A DNA stretch of 8,692 nt from an uncultured Selenomonadaceae bacterium (GCA_946402475.1 CAMIWP010000032.1:1-8692), one strand, 5' to 3'. Shown: positions 1-7,171, counted from the first letter of the stretch. Made by a program: numbers and translations. Notes: generated from the letters alone by a model not told the origin.

Positions 1-149
1 CCCCCCTCCAGCTTTGCCTTCAGGGCATCGCACTTGCTTTTCGTCCTAGAGGCAATGCAGATCTCCTCGAATGCCTCACTGTTCTGGCAACATTTATGAA
101 TGGCAACACCGGCCACACCACCGCAGCCAATGATCAAAGCCTTTCCCAT
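1..149 (-). CDS. Carboxynorspermidine/carboxyspermidine dehydrogenase, N-terminal fragment (saccharopine dehydrogenase-like)
   Basis: This is the 5' end of a gene that runs off the left edge, leaving 49 codons. The ATG at 149-147 follows an AAGGGGG Shine-Dalgarno about 10 nt upstream and lies 27 nt after the speB stop, so it is probably the fifth gene of the polyamine operon. The visible protein opens with a beta strand and a Rossmann dinucleotide loop, GCGGVAG (residues 8-14), then IHKCCQN (17-23) and IASRTKSKC (32-40). The HK..QN and IASRT..KC pattern is typical of carboxynorspermidine/carboxyspermidine dehydrogenases of the Lys9/saccharopine dehydrogenase superfamily. That enzyme joins putrescine (or diaminopropane) to aspartate semialdehyde with NADPH. 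The operon context fits. The catalytic domain is not visible, so a lysine-pathway saccharopine dehydrogenase cannot be formally excluded. Confidence 0.82.
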   Translation of the reverse strand, partial: MGKALIIGCGGVAGVAIHKCCQNSEAFEEICIASRTKSKCDALKAKLEG

Positions 150-176
150 GGGCAAATTCCCCCTTTTCTTTTCCCG

Positions 177-1046
177 TCAATTCTTTCCGCGATTTTTTTC
201 CAGGCACAGAAGCATCTCCCGCAACAGCTTCAGCGCCACGGCCGTGGAGGCTCCGCTTGTGTCGCAGGGAGGAGACAGCTCCACCATGTCGCATCCCACG
301 ATGCGGCAGCCCTCGATCACCTTCCACGCGGCACGCAGCAGCTCAAGAAAGGTCACTCCCCCCGCCTCCGGGGTTCCCGTGCCGGGAAATACGGAGGGAT
401 CCATCACATCCAGGTCGATGGTGAAATACACGGGTTTTCCCTTCCAATCGGCAATGCACTCCTCCAATCCGTCAAAATTGAATCTTTGCAGGCGGGTGTG
501 CTCCCTCGCCCAGAGAAATTCCGCCCGTTCGCCGCTCCGTATGCCGAACTGGCAAATGCGCCCATCCCCGAGAACATCCCAGGCCCGGCGGATCACCGTG
601 GCATGGGAGAGCCTTGCCCCGAGATAATCGTCGCGCAGGTCCGTATGGGCATCGAAATGCACCAGGCACAAATCCGGATATTCCTCGTAAACCGCTTCGA
701 TGGCGGGAAGGGACACCAAATGCTCCCCGCCGATGAGAAAGGGGAGTTTTCCGTCGCGCAGCACCTCTCGGGCAAATGCCTTGATATCCTTCAAGGCAGC
801 TTCCGTATCGCCGAAGCAAAGCTCCAAATCCCCGCCGTCAAAGATCGCCACATCCTCCAGGTCAAGATCCTGATAGGGGCTGTAGGTTTCCAGCCCGTAG
901 GACTCTGCCCGCATAGTGCGGCTGGCAAAGCGCGTGCCGGGGCGATACGAAGTGGTGGAGTCAAAGGGCGCACCGTACAGAACAATCCTCGCATCCTCAT
1001 ATCTCCCGTCACATCCCAAGAAGGTCTCTACGTTTCGTTCCATCAT
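177..1046 (-). CDS. speB: Agmatinase (ureohydrolase family)
   Basis: This 289-residue ureohydrolase is of full family length. It should hydrolyse agmatine to putrescine and urea in the cytoplasm using a dinuclear Mn centre. The metal ligands are visible: H109 in GGEHLVSLP, D132/H134/D136 in FDAHTDLRDD, and D211/D213 in DLDVMDPS. The family loop PGTGTPE (221-227) and the acidic VELSP (255-259) are also present. The ATG at 1046 lies 3 nt after the speE stop, and its Shine-Dalgarno GGAGG lies in the last codons of speE; the second ATG (codon 2) is an equally possible start. The neighbour speA makes agmatine, which supports agmatinase over arginase, formiminoglutamase or guanidinobutyrase. Sequence alone does not fully prove the substrate. 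Confidence 0.93.
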   Translation of the reverse strand: MMERNVETFLGCDGRYEDARIVLYGAPFDSTTSYRPGTRFASRTMRAESYGLETYSPYQDLDLEDVAIFDGGDLELCFGDTEAALKDIKAFAREVLRDGKLPFLIGGEHLVSLPAIEAVYEEYPDLCLVHFDAHTDLRDDYLGARLSHATVIRRAWDVLGDGRICQFGIRSGERAEFLWAREHTRLQRFNFDGLEECIADWKGKPVYFTIDLDVMDPSVFPGTGTPEAGGVTFLELLRAAWKVIEGCRIVGCDMVELSPPCDTSGASTAVALKLLREMLLCLEKNRGKN

Positions 1047-1049
1047 GCC

Positions 1050-1901
1050 TCATTCCACCTCCCTGAGCATTTCCTCCACATAGCTCGGCAGGGCGAATGC
1101 CCCCGCATGCAACTGCGGATTGTAGTACCTCGTCCCAATGCCCAGGGCCTTCCACGCCTCCCAGTCCACATTCTCCACGGGATGCCGTTTCTTGGAAGCA
1201 AATCCGAAGAGCCAATGCCCCGACGGATAGGTTGGAATGTGGAGCTGGTAGACGCGGCTGATGGGAAAGGACTCCACGATGCGCTTATGGGCACGCTGCA
1301 TGGCGTAGGCATCCTCCTTGTAGAAGGGGCTCTCATGCTGGTTCACCATAATGCCGTCCTCGTGCAGTGCCTTGTAACAGTTCCCGTAGAACTCCTTGGT
1401 AAACAGCCCTTCGCCCGGGCCAAAGGGATCCGTGGAGTCCACGATAATGAGATCGTATTGATCCTCGCAGTGACGAACGAACTTCAGGCCGTCCTCGTAG
1501 TGTATGGAAACCCTCTCATCCCCCAAGCATCCCGCCGTCTGCACGAGGTGTTCCCGACAGGCTCTCACCACCATCTCGTCGATTTCCACCAAATCCACAT
1601 GCTCCACCGACGGGTAGCGCAAAAGTTCCCGCACCGTGCCACCGTCGCCGCCGCCCACCACCAGGACGGTTTTGCAGTCCGGCTTCACGCACATGGGCAC
1701 ATGGACGATCATTTCATGGTAGATGAACTCGTCCTTCTCCGTCAGCATCATGTAGCCGTCGAGAACCAAAAAACGCCCAAACTCCTGGGACGCAAAAATG
1801 TCGATGCGCTGGAACTCGCTGTGCCCCGTGTAAATTTGCCGATCCACCTTGATGGAAAATTGCGCATTCGGCGTGTGTTTCTCCGTAAACCATAATTCCA
1901 T
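1050..1901 (-). CDS. speE: Spermidine synthase (putrescine aminopropyltransferase)
   Basis: This 283-residue class I methyltransferase-fold enzyme transfers the aminopropyl group of decarboxylated SAM to putrescine, giving spermidine and methylthioadenosine. An N-terminal beta domain (about 1-60) is followed by the nucleotide loop VVGGGDGGTVREL (81-93) and an acidic ribose-binding strand LVEIDEMVV (104-112). EDGLKFV (136-142) follows, then the gate/catalytic segment IIVDSTDPFGPGEG (152-165), where D155 and D158 are the expected catalytic and amine-binding aspartates. YPSGHW (225-230) lies near the C-terminus. The ATG at 1901 starts 6 nt after the speA stop; its Shine-Dalgarno GGAGGAGG sits inside the last speA codons, which suggests translational coupling. 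Specificity for putrescine rather than a longer or shorter amine is inferred from length and context. Confidence 0.95.
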   Translation of the reverse strand: MELWFTEKHTPNAQFSIKVDRQIYTGHSEFQRIDIFASQEFGRFLVLDGYMMLTEKDEFIYHEMIVHVPMCVKPDCKTVLVVGGGDGGTVRELLRYPSVEHVDLVEIDEMVVRACREHLVQTAGCLGDERVSIHYEDGLKFVRHCEDQYDLIIVDSTDPFGPGEGLFTKEFYGNCYKALHEDGIMVNQHESPFYKEDAYAMQRAHKRIVESFPISRVYQLHIPTYPSGHWLFGFASKKRHPVENVDWEAWKALGIGTRYYNPQLHAGAFALPSYVEEMLREVE

Positions 1902-1907
1902 AGAAAT

Positions 1908-3362
1908 TCATGCCTCCTCCATGACGTTGAGTTTTTCTATCCTCATGTCCTCAGGCCCTGTCATCTGACATCCCTTTTTCTTTGCGTAGTGGATGTAGTC
2001 GAGGATCTCTTCCGTGATGAGTTCCCCCGGCGCCAAAATCGGGATGCCGGGGGGATAACACATGACGAACTCTCCCGTCACCCTCCCCACCGTCTCCCCA
2101 AGGGGAAGGGATTCCTTTTTCGCGTAAAATGCCTGCCGGGGACCACACTTCACCACGGGATCAATGTACTCCACATTGAACATCCCCGAAGAATCCCTGC
2201 GGTGGTTCCTGCGAATCTCTGTGAGAGCCGCCACGAGCCGTTCGATATCCTTGAGACGGTCCCCCACGGAAACATAGGCCAAGAGGTTCGCAATGTCCCC
2301 GAACTCCGTCTGGATGTCGTACTCGTCCCGCAGGAGATCGTAGACCTCGATGCCCGCAAGCCCCACGGGGCGAGTGAACACCGAGAGCTTCGTGATGTCA
2401 AAATCATAGACGGAGTCCCCATTGATGAGCTCCTTGCCGTAAGCGTAGTAATCGCCGATGGCGTTGATTTCGTCCCTGGCATATTCCACCAGCCGGATCA
2501 CCTTGTCAAAGATCTCCTTCCCGTGGAGGGCAAGGTTCCTGCGGGAGATGTCGAGGCTCACCATCAGCAGGTAAGAGGCGCTGGTGGTCTGGGTAAGATT
2601 GATGATCTGATGGACATAGCCTTCCTTCACAGCCGGGCCGCAGAGCAGTATGGAACTCTGGGTCAGGGATCCTCCCGTCTTGTGCATGCTGACGGCTGCC
2701 ATATCCGCGCCGACCGTCATGGCCGCTGGGGGAAGGCAGTCATTAAAATAGAAATGGGTGCCGTGAGCCTCGTCCGCCAGAACCAGCATGCCATGTGCGT
2801 GGGCGAGCTCCACGATGGCCGAGAGATTCGAGCAAATCCCATAATAGGTCGGATTGTTCACGAGAACAGCCTTCGCCTCCGGGTTTCTCCGTATGGCATC
2901 TGCCAGCTCGTCCACGCGCATGCCAAGGGAAATCCCCAGAGCGTGGTCCGTCTGGGGATTTACATAGACAGGAATCGCGCCGCAAAGAATCAAGGCGTTG
3001 ATGGCACTCCGATGGACGTTCCGGGGCATGATGATCTTGTCCCCCTGTCCGACAGAGGCCAGCACCATCGCCTGCACCGCTGACGTGGTCCCCCCCACCA
3101 TGAAAAAGGCATGGGCCGCGCCAAATGCCTCTGCCGCCAAGATTTCCGCATCCCTTATGACCGAAACGGGATGACAGAGGTTATCCAAGAGCTTCATGGA
3201 GTTGACGTCCACATCAAGGCATTTGGTTCCCAAAAATTCCGAAAGTTCCGGGTTCCCCCTTCCGCGCTTGTGCCCAGGAACATCGAAGGGAACCATGCGA
3301 GCAGCCTTCATTTTCTCCAACGCCTCAAGAATCGGCGCCTGATCCTGGGTCATGTAACCCAT
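1908..3362 (-). CDS. speA: PLP-dependent arginine decarboxylase (Orn/Lys/Arg decarboxylase class I, short form)
   Basis: This 484-residue fold-type I decarboxylase resembles Bacillus SpeA (about 490 residues) and lacks the N-terminal response-regulator-like wing of the enterobacterial inducible enzymes. Visible landmarks are VPGHKRG (28-34), the PLP phosphate loop GGTTSAVQ (90-97), DEAHGTHF (197-204) with D197 facing the pyridine nitrogen, and SMHKTGGSLTQSS (225-237) with Schiff-base lysine K228. I chose the ATG at 3362 because AAGGAG lies 7 nt upstream. The same frame extends back to 3407 but overlaps speD without a ribosome site. The gap to the speD stop is 13 nt. Placement between speD and speE-speB, with an agmatinase in the operon, favours arginine (to agmatine) over ornithine or lysine. 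Close relatives do act on lysine, so the substrate is an inference. Confidence 0.88.
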   Translation of the reverse strand: MGYMTQDQAPILEALEKMKAARMVPFDVPGHKRGRGNPELSEFLGTKCLDVDVNSMKLLDNLCHPVSVIRDAEILAAEAFGAAHAFFMVGGTTSAVQAMVLASVGQGDKIIMPRNVHRSAINALILCGAIPVYVNPQTDHALGISLGMRVDELADAIRRNPEAKAVLVNNPTYYGICSNLSAIVELAHAHGMLVLADEAHGTHFYFNDCLPPAAMTVGADMAAVSMHKTGGSLTQSSILLCGPAVKEGYVHQIINLTQTTSASYLLMVSLDISRRNLALHGKEIFDKVIRLVEYARDEINAIGDYYAYGKELINGDSVYDFDITKLSVFTRPVGLAGIEVYDLLRDEYDIQTEFGDIANLLAYVSVGDRLKDIERLVAALTEIRRNHRRDSSGMFNVEYIDPVVKCGPRQAFYAKKESLPLGETVGRVTGEFVMCYPPGIPILAPGELITEEILDYIHYAKKKGCQMTGPEDMRIEKLNVMEEA

Positions 3363-3375
3363 TTCGCGACTCCTT

Positions 3376-4173
3376 TCAGTACACATTCCGCCCGCTGAAG
3401 ATCTCAATCATCTCTCTCCGCAGGCTGTTGCTGATGGAAAGGCGGGTCTTGGGAGGAATTTCGTAGATATCCGTATTGAAAAGATAGTTCTGAAGCTCCG
3501 TCTCCTTGATGAGCATGCGGGTGTGGAAGAGATTCGCCTGATAGAGATTGATGTCCACGGCATCATAGTCGTTCAAGGTATCCTCGGCAATGTATTCCTG
3601 TATGGAGATCATCTTCTGATCCTGGAAGAGCTTCTTTCCCGAAACATCCCTGGTAAAGCCCCGCACCCTGTAATCCATGGTGATGATATCGGAATCGAAC
3701 TGGCCGATGAGATAGTCCAACGTCTTGAGAGGCGTGATCTCGCCGCAGGTAGCCACATCAATATCCACCCGAAAGGTCGCGATGCTGGTCTCAGGATGAA
3801 ATTCCGGGTAGGTGTGCACCGTCACATGGCTCTTGTCCAGATGAGCAACGATGGTATCCCGCAGGGATTTCTCCTTCTTCACGATGGGCTTTTTCTGTCC
3901 GCTGGAAACGGTTGCCTCCTCGGCGATGAGCAAGGTAACGCTGGCGCCCTGGGGTTCGTAGTCCTGCTTGGCAATGTTGAGAATCTTGGCCCCGATCATC
4001 TCCGTCACCCGGGACAGGATCTTGGTGAGCCGTTCCGAATTGTACTGCTCGTCGATGTATTGGATGTAATCCTCCTGCTCCCGCTGAGACTTCGCGTAAC
4101 AGATGTCGTAGATGTTGAAGCTCAACGACTTCGTGAGATTGTTGAACCCGTATAATTTCAATTTCTCTTCCAA
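3376..4173 (-). CDS. speD: S-adenosylmethionine decarboxylase proenzyme, long E. coli-type
   Basis: This is a pyruvoyl enzyme that decarboxylates SAM to supply the aminopropyl donor for SpeE. Starting from TTG at 4173-4171 the product is 265 residues, matching the 264-residue E. coli enzyme and its start (LKLYGFNNLTKSLSF close to the N-terminus). The self-cleavage site is HLDKSHVTVH (111-120): cleavage between K114 and S115 turns S115 into the pyruvoyl group. C143 in ATCGEITPLK is the expected active-site cysteine, at the same 28-residue spacing from the cleavage serine as in E. coli. A GGAAGG Shine-Dalgarno lies 10 nt upstream of the TTG. The frame is open back to 4284, but that extension crosses a terminator hairpin and has no homology, so I reject it. 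It is the first gene of the polyamine operon. Confidence 0.95.
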   Translation of the reverse strand: MEEKLKLYGFNNLTKSLSFNIYDICYAKSQREQEDYIQYIDEQYNSERLTKILSRVTEMIGAKILNIAKQDYEPQGASVTLLIAEEATVSSGQKKPIVKKEKSLRDTIVAHLDKSHVTVHTYPEFHPETSIATFRVDIDVATCGEITPLKTLDYLIGQFDSDIITMDYRVRGFTRDVSGKKLFQDQKMISIQEYIAEDTLNDYDAVDINLYQANLFHTRMLIKETELQNYLFNTDIYEIPPKTRLSISNSLRREMIEIFSGRNVY

Positions 4174-4207
4174 CTTGCCAGACCCTTCCTTTCCCGCTTG
4201 CAGAACT

Positions 4208-4235
4208 ATTGTAAAAAAACCGCGGCTCCTGACAA
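4208..4235 (-). promoter_or_regulatory. Sigma-70 promoter for the speD operon, overlapping the upstream terminator
   Basis: On the minus strand TTGTCA (4235-4230, 5/6 to the -35 consensus) is followed after 16 nt by TACAAT (4213-4208, 5/6 to the -10). Transcription would start near 4201, leaving a leader of about 30 nt with a GGAAGG ribosome site before the TTG of speD. The -35 lies in the loop of the terminator at 4213-4245 and the -10 shares its first base with the end of the T-tract. The match is good, but activity is inferred from sequence only. Confidence 0.65.
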
Positions 4236-4245
4236 GTCGCGGTTT
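4213..4245 (-). terminator. Rho-independent terminator of the tsaE-to-exported-protein block
   Basis: On the minus strand AAACCGCG (4245-4238) pairs perfectly with CGCGGTTT (4224-4217) around a 13-nt loop. The 3' arm runs straight into a tract of seven T (4219-4213). The hairpin starts 52 nt after the stop of the gene at 4298, the usual position for an intrinsic terminator of that gene. Confidence 0.8.
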
Positions 4246-4297
4246 GCTTTCGTATAAACTAACACATTTCCCTTCATTTTGCAAGGGCAGATTTCCC

Positions 4298-4936
4298 TCA
4301 GTCCTCTTTTTTCATTTTCTTCCCGAAATCGTCGAAGAAGGACTTACAGATGCGACCGTAGATTCCGCGCTCTCCCTTGCGAGAATAATCCCTTACCCGA
4401 AGCTCATCCCGGGCCAAGACCCGTTTCCCAGTTTTCGAGTCGTACACGTCAAAACGAAGACGGACGGCAGATGTATCCACCCGCTCCGGCGGATGAACGA
4501 CCGGCACCGTGACGTAATATTCCTCCTCGGAAGTCGACCCGTCGTTATGACGTCTTTTTCGCGTCATTCGCTTGCTCTCCCAGCTGGTATACTCCGGCTT
4601 GATGTAAAAATCATCGTGCCATTTCATGAGTTCTGCCGTCACATAGAGATCCGCCGCCAGCTTCGGATCCTCCGGCGAGAGCACCTGAGCCTTGTCCGGG
4701 CGGATCACCCTGTAGGGGGGACGGGAGGCGTTCTTCAGGTATTCCTCCAACAAAAGCTGAGGCAAAAGATCGTTCTCGAACTCCGACGTATCCGTTAGGG
4801 CAATATCATAGATCAATACCTTCTGTACCTTGGTGAAATCATACGTGCTATCCGACCAGTCTGTTTTCTCTGCGCTTGCAGAGGTCATCATCAGACAGAG
4901 AAAAAAAACGGTCAACAGACTGCGCCATATCCTCAT
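4298..4936 (-). CDS. Exported protein of unknown function
   Basis: I do not recognise this 212-residue protein. The ATG at 4936 has AGGAGG about 6 nt upstream. The frame also opens at 4969 as an ATGA-type overlap with the tsaD stop, but with a poor ribosome site. The N-terminus is a classic Sec signal: R2/R5, a hydrophobic core (about 7-19) and a likely signal peptidase I cut after ASA (20-22). No lipobox cysteine fits, although C14 lies in the core. The mature part begins acidic, then shows strands KVLIYDIAL (39-47), ADLYVTAELMKW (95-106) and RLRFDVYDSKTGKRV (159-173), with a basic loop SKRMTRKRRH (121-130) and a lysine-rich tail. The alternating strand pattern loosely recalls small envelope proteins of the CsgG/LpoB or DUF4136 kind, a weak guess. 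It is last in the tsa block, 25 nt after tsaD. Confidence 0.8.
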   Translation of the reverse strand: MRIWRSLLTVFFLCLMMTSASAEKTDWSDSTYDFTKVQKVLIYDIALTDTSEFENDLLPQLLLEEYLKNASRPPYRVIRPDKAQVLSPEDPKLAADLYVTAELMKWHDDFYIKPEYTSWESKRMTRKRRHNDGSTSEEEYYVTVPVVHPPERVDTSAVRLRFDVYDSKTGKRVLARDELRVRDYSRKGERGIYGRICKSFFDDFGKKMKKED

Positions 4937-4961
4937 CGTCCCCCTCCTATCCATTCCTTCG

Positions 4962-5999
4962 TCACTCATCCTTCACATCAGAAAGGCCGAGAGCTGGTAC
5001 CGCATTGAGATACCCATCGGCAAACCGTCCCGCCTTTCCCTGATAAAATCCCCGACAGGCGATCATAGCGGCATTATCCGTGCATAAAATGGGGCTCGGA
5101 TGGACAAAGGAAATGCCACGGGAAGAGGTTTCCTCCCAGAGACGCCTCTCCAAAGCGCTGTTTGCCGCAACGCCGCCGGCCAATACAAGAGTATCCAAAC
5201 CAGTTTCTGCCACAGCGTTCATGGTCTTCGCCGCAAGAATTTCGATGACCGCCCGCTGGAAGGACGCAGCAACATCCGCCTTGCGGATCTCCTCACCCTT
5301 CTGCTTCATGCTGTTGAGATAATTGAGCACGGCAGATTTCAGTCCGCTGAAGCTGAACTCATAGCTGCTGTCATCCCTGAGAGCCTGCGGGAAATCTATA
5401 GCACAAGGATCTCCCTCCCTGGCCAGCTTGTCGATCTGGGGACCTCCGGGATAGGGAAGCCCTATGACCCTTGCCACCTTATCAAAGGCCTCCCCTGCGG
5501 CATCGTCCCGGGTCTGTCCCATCATGGTGAAGTGATTGTACCCTTTCACGTGGACAAGAGCGGTGTGCCCCCCCGAAACCACCAGTGCCACAAAAGGCGG
5601 CTCCAGTTCCCTATTCTCCAAGAAATTGGCGAAGATATGTCCTTCCAGATGATTCACCCCGATCAAGGGAAGATCCAAGGAAAAAGCCAACGCCTTGGCT
5701 GCCGAAACTCCCACAAGAAGAGCTCCCGCCAATCCAGGACCGTAAGTCACCGCCACCTGATCCAAGTCCTTCAGTGACACCCCTGCCTGCTCTATCGCCG
5801 CATCGATCACCGGCAGGATGTTCACGATGTGCTTTCGGGAAGCGATCTCCGGCACTACGCCGCCAAATTTCTGATGCACGGGGATCTGTGTCGATATGAT
5901 ATTCGATAAAATCTCTCTTCCGCCCCGGAGAACGGCAGCCGCTGTTTCATCGCAGCTGGACTCGACTCCCAAGGTCAGGCGGTTTTCTTCATCCTTCAA
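4962..5999 (-). CDS. tsaD: tRNA N6-adenosine threonylcarbamoyltransferase catalytic subunit
   Basis: TsaD (Kae1/Gcp/YgjD family, 345 residues, normal length) transfers the threonylcarbamoyl group from TC-AMP to A37 of tRNAs reading ANN codons, acting with TsaB and TsaE. It has the ASKHA fold. The N-terminal GVESSCDET (11-19), the metal-binding NHLEGH (116-121, with H117 and H121) and VSGGHT (141-146) are present. FSFSGLKSAV (215-224), LAGGVAANSAL (273-283) and the third metal ligand D308 in CTDNAAM follow. The start is TTG at 5999-5997, with GGAGG 6 nt upstream. An ATG four bases further upstream hits a stop at once, so TTG is the only start with a ribosome site. The gap to rimI is 21 nt. Confidence 0.96.
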   Translation of the reverse strand: MKDEENRLTLGVESSCDETAAAVLRGGREILSNIISTQIPVHQKFGGVVPEIASRKHIVNILPVIDAAIEQAGVSLKDLDQVAVTYGPGLAGALLVGVSAAKALAFSLDLPLIGVNHLEGHIFANFLENRELEPPFVALVVSGGHTALVHVKGYNHFTMMGQTRDDAAGEAFDKVARVIGLPYPGGPQIDKLAREGDPCAIDFPQALRDDSSYEFSFSGLKSAVLNYLNSMKQKGEEIRKADVAASFQRAVIEILAAKTMNAVAETGLDTLVLAGGVAANSALERRLWEETSSRGISFVHPSPILCTDNAAMIACRGFYQGKAGRFADGYLNAVPALGLSDVKDE

Positions 6000-6020
6000 G
6001 ACATACCTCCAAGACCCAAT

Positions 6021-6464
6021 TCACAGCTTTGTGTTCCACATGATGATGGCATCCTCCCCGTTGTCGGAGTAATAACCTTTACGCCGTCCCTCTTCCTTCA
6101 TGCCGAACTTCCCGTAGAGCGCCAAGGCCGCCACATTGGACGGACGCACCTCCAGAGTCATGGCCCCGACCCCTCGCTCCTTGACCCTGCGGATCAATTC
6201 TTCCATGAGAGCAGTTCCCACGCCCTTTCCTCGGTACTCCGGCTCAATGGCCACATGGGTGACCTGCGCCTCTCCTGCCAAGAGCCAGGCACCGGCGTAC
6301 CCGATGACTTCAGCTCCGTCCAGCACCAGAAGGTAGAGCGTGTTCTCATTTGCCGCCTCTTCCCAGAAGGACTGCCTGGACCAAGGAATCGCAAAGCATT
6401 TTTTTTCCACTCGTTCCACCTGCCCTGCATCCTCCGGCACCATCTCTCGAAAGGAAAGTCTCAT
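6021..6464 (-). CDS. rimI: Ribosomal protein S18 alanine N-acetyltransferase (GNAT family)
   Basis: This 147-residue GNAT protein is the usual RimI length. In E. coli RimI acetylates the N-terminal alanine of ribosomal protein bS18. The acetyl-CoA pyrophosphate loop RGKGVGTALM (78-87) is clear. It is preceded by the strand THVAIEPEYRG (69-79), and followed by TLEVRPSNVAALALYGKFGM (103-122), where E105 and Y117 correspond to the catalytic acid and base seen in E. coli RimI. The ATG overlaps the tsaB stop as ATGA (6464-6461), and AGGTGG in the last tsaB codons serves as ribosome site, so translation is probably coupled. Position between tsaB and tsaD is a common arrangement in Gram-positive-type genomes and supports RimI over a generic GNAT enzyme. 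Confidence 0.92.
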   Translation of the reverse strand: MRLSFREMVPEDAGQVERVEKKCFAIPWSRQSFWEEAANENTLYLLVLDGAEVIGYAGAWLLAGEAQVTHVAIEPEYRGKGVGTALMEELIRRVKERGVGAMTLEVRPSNVAALALYGKFGMKEEGRRKGYYSDNGEDAIIMWNTKL

Positions 6465-7171
6465 GACTCCACCTTCGGGTGGCGCTTTTCCCAGAGGACC
6501 TCTGCTTCGGAACGGCGCACGTAAACGGGCTCCAGATCCATGGGATCTGCCTTCTCCCCTATGGCCAGTTTACGCAGGCCCAACACGGCGACTCCCGCCG
6601 CCCGGGGCATGCGCAAATGGGGAGGGGCTATCCGCACATGAGGCGGCAGATCCCACTCGGCTACCATTCGTCTTTCCGTCATATCCCCCAGAAGAATGGT
6701 CTCCCCTTTTCGATCTGCGCAGGCTGCCAGAAACTCCTTCATCGGGATGATCTCCAAGGGCTCAACCACATGCAATCTGCCGGACTCCCAATCATAGCTC
6801 TCCCGATAGGCATTTCCCTTCTGGGCATCCACGAGGGCAACGATCCTTACGCCCGGCACGGGACAGTGGCAGGCAAGCGCCTGCAGGGATGACACGCCCA
6901 CCAACGGAATATTGAGGGCATAAGACATAGCCTTTGCCGTCGCCAGACCGATGCGAAGTCCGGTAAAGGAACCTGGCCCAATGCTGACGGCGACTCCGTC
7001 CAGTTCCTCCTTGGACAGATCCGCCATGTTCAACACCTGCTCGATGTGCGGCATGAGCGTCTCGGAATGGGTGAGCCTCCCCTGCATCGTGAGTTCCGCC
7101 CGAAGTATCTCCTCCGACGCAACCGCCACACTGGACACCTGGGACGAAGTATCGATCGCTAAGATTGACAA
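6461..7171 (-). CDS. tsaB: tRNA threonylcarbamoyladenosine biosynthesis protein, TsaD partner
   Basis: TsaB (YeaZ family, 236 residues) is a catalytically inactive paralogue of TsaD. It dimerises with it and is required for t6A37 formation. The family opening is ILAIDTSSQVSSVAV (3-17), followed by HSETLMPHIEQVL (35-47), GVAVSIGPGSFTGLRIGLATAK (59-80) and VGVSSLQALA (91-100). The start is TTG at 7171-7169, giving the typical short N-terminus before the first strand. It overlaps the end of tsaE by 13 nt in another frame. An AGGAG about 11 nt upstream, inside tsaE, is the likely ribosome site. The C-terminal region is variable in this family, and here ends with a basic tail. Confidence 0.94.
   Translation of the reverse strand: MSILAIDTSSQVSSVAVASEEILRAELTMQGRLTHSETLMPHIEQVLNMADLSKEELDGVAVSIGPGSFTGLRIGLATAKAMSYALNIPLVGVSSLQALACHCPVPGVRIVALVDAQKGNAYRESYDWESGRLHVVEPLEIIPMKEFLAACADRKGETILLGDMTERRMVAEWDLPPHVRIAPPHLRMPRAAGVAVLGLRKLAIGEKADPMDLEPVYVRRSEAEVLWEKRHPKVES

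Noticed and set aside
96..1895. 599-codon open frame on the plus strand, antisense to speE and speB
   Set aside because: It is exactly opposite two well-supported genes with intact catalytic motifs, its translation shows no family pattern and is rich in His, Pro and Arg, and it has no ribosome site. It reflects codon bias of the opposite strand.
1989..3083. 364-codon open frame on the plus strand, antisense to speA
   Set aside because: Lies wholly opposite speA; composition is typical of a shadow frame and no motif is recognisable.
3363..3407. 15-codon N-terminal extension of speA overlapping speD
   Set aside because: The ATG at 3362 has AAGGAG at ideal spacing; the upstream start has none and overlaps the end of speD.
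4174..4284. 37-codon N-terminal extension of speD to an ATG at 4284
   Set aside because: The extension runs through a terminator hairpin and the putative promoter, has no counterpart in SpeD proteins, and the TTG start gives the family length.
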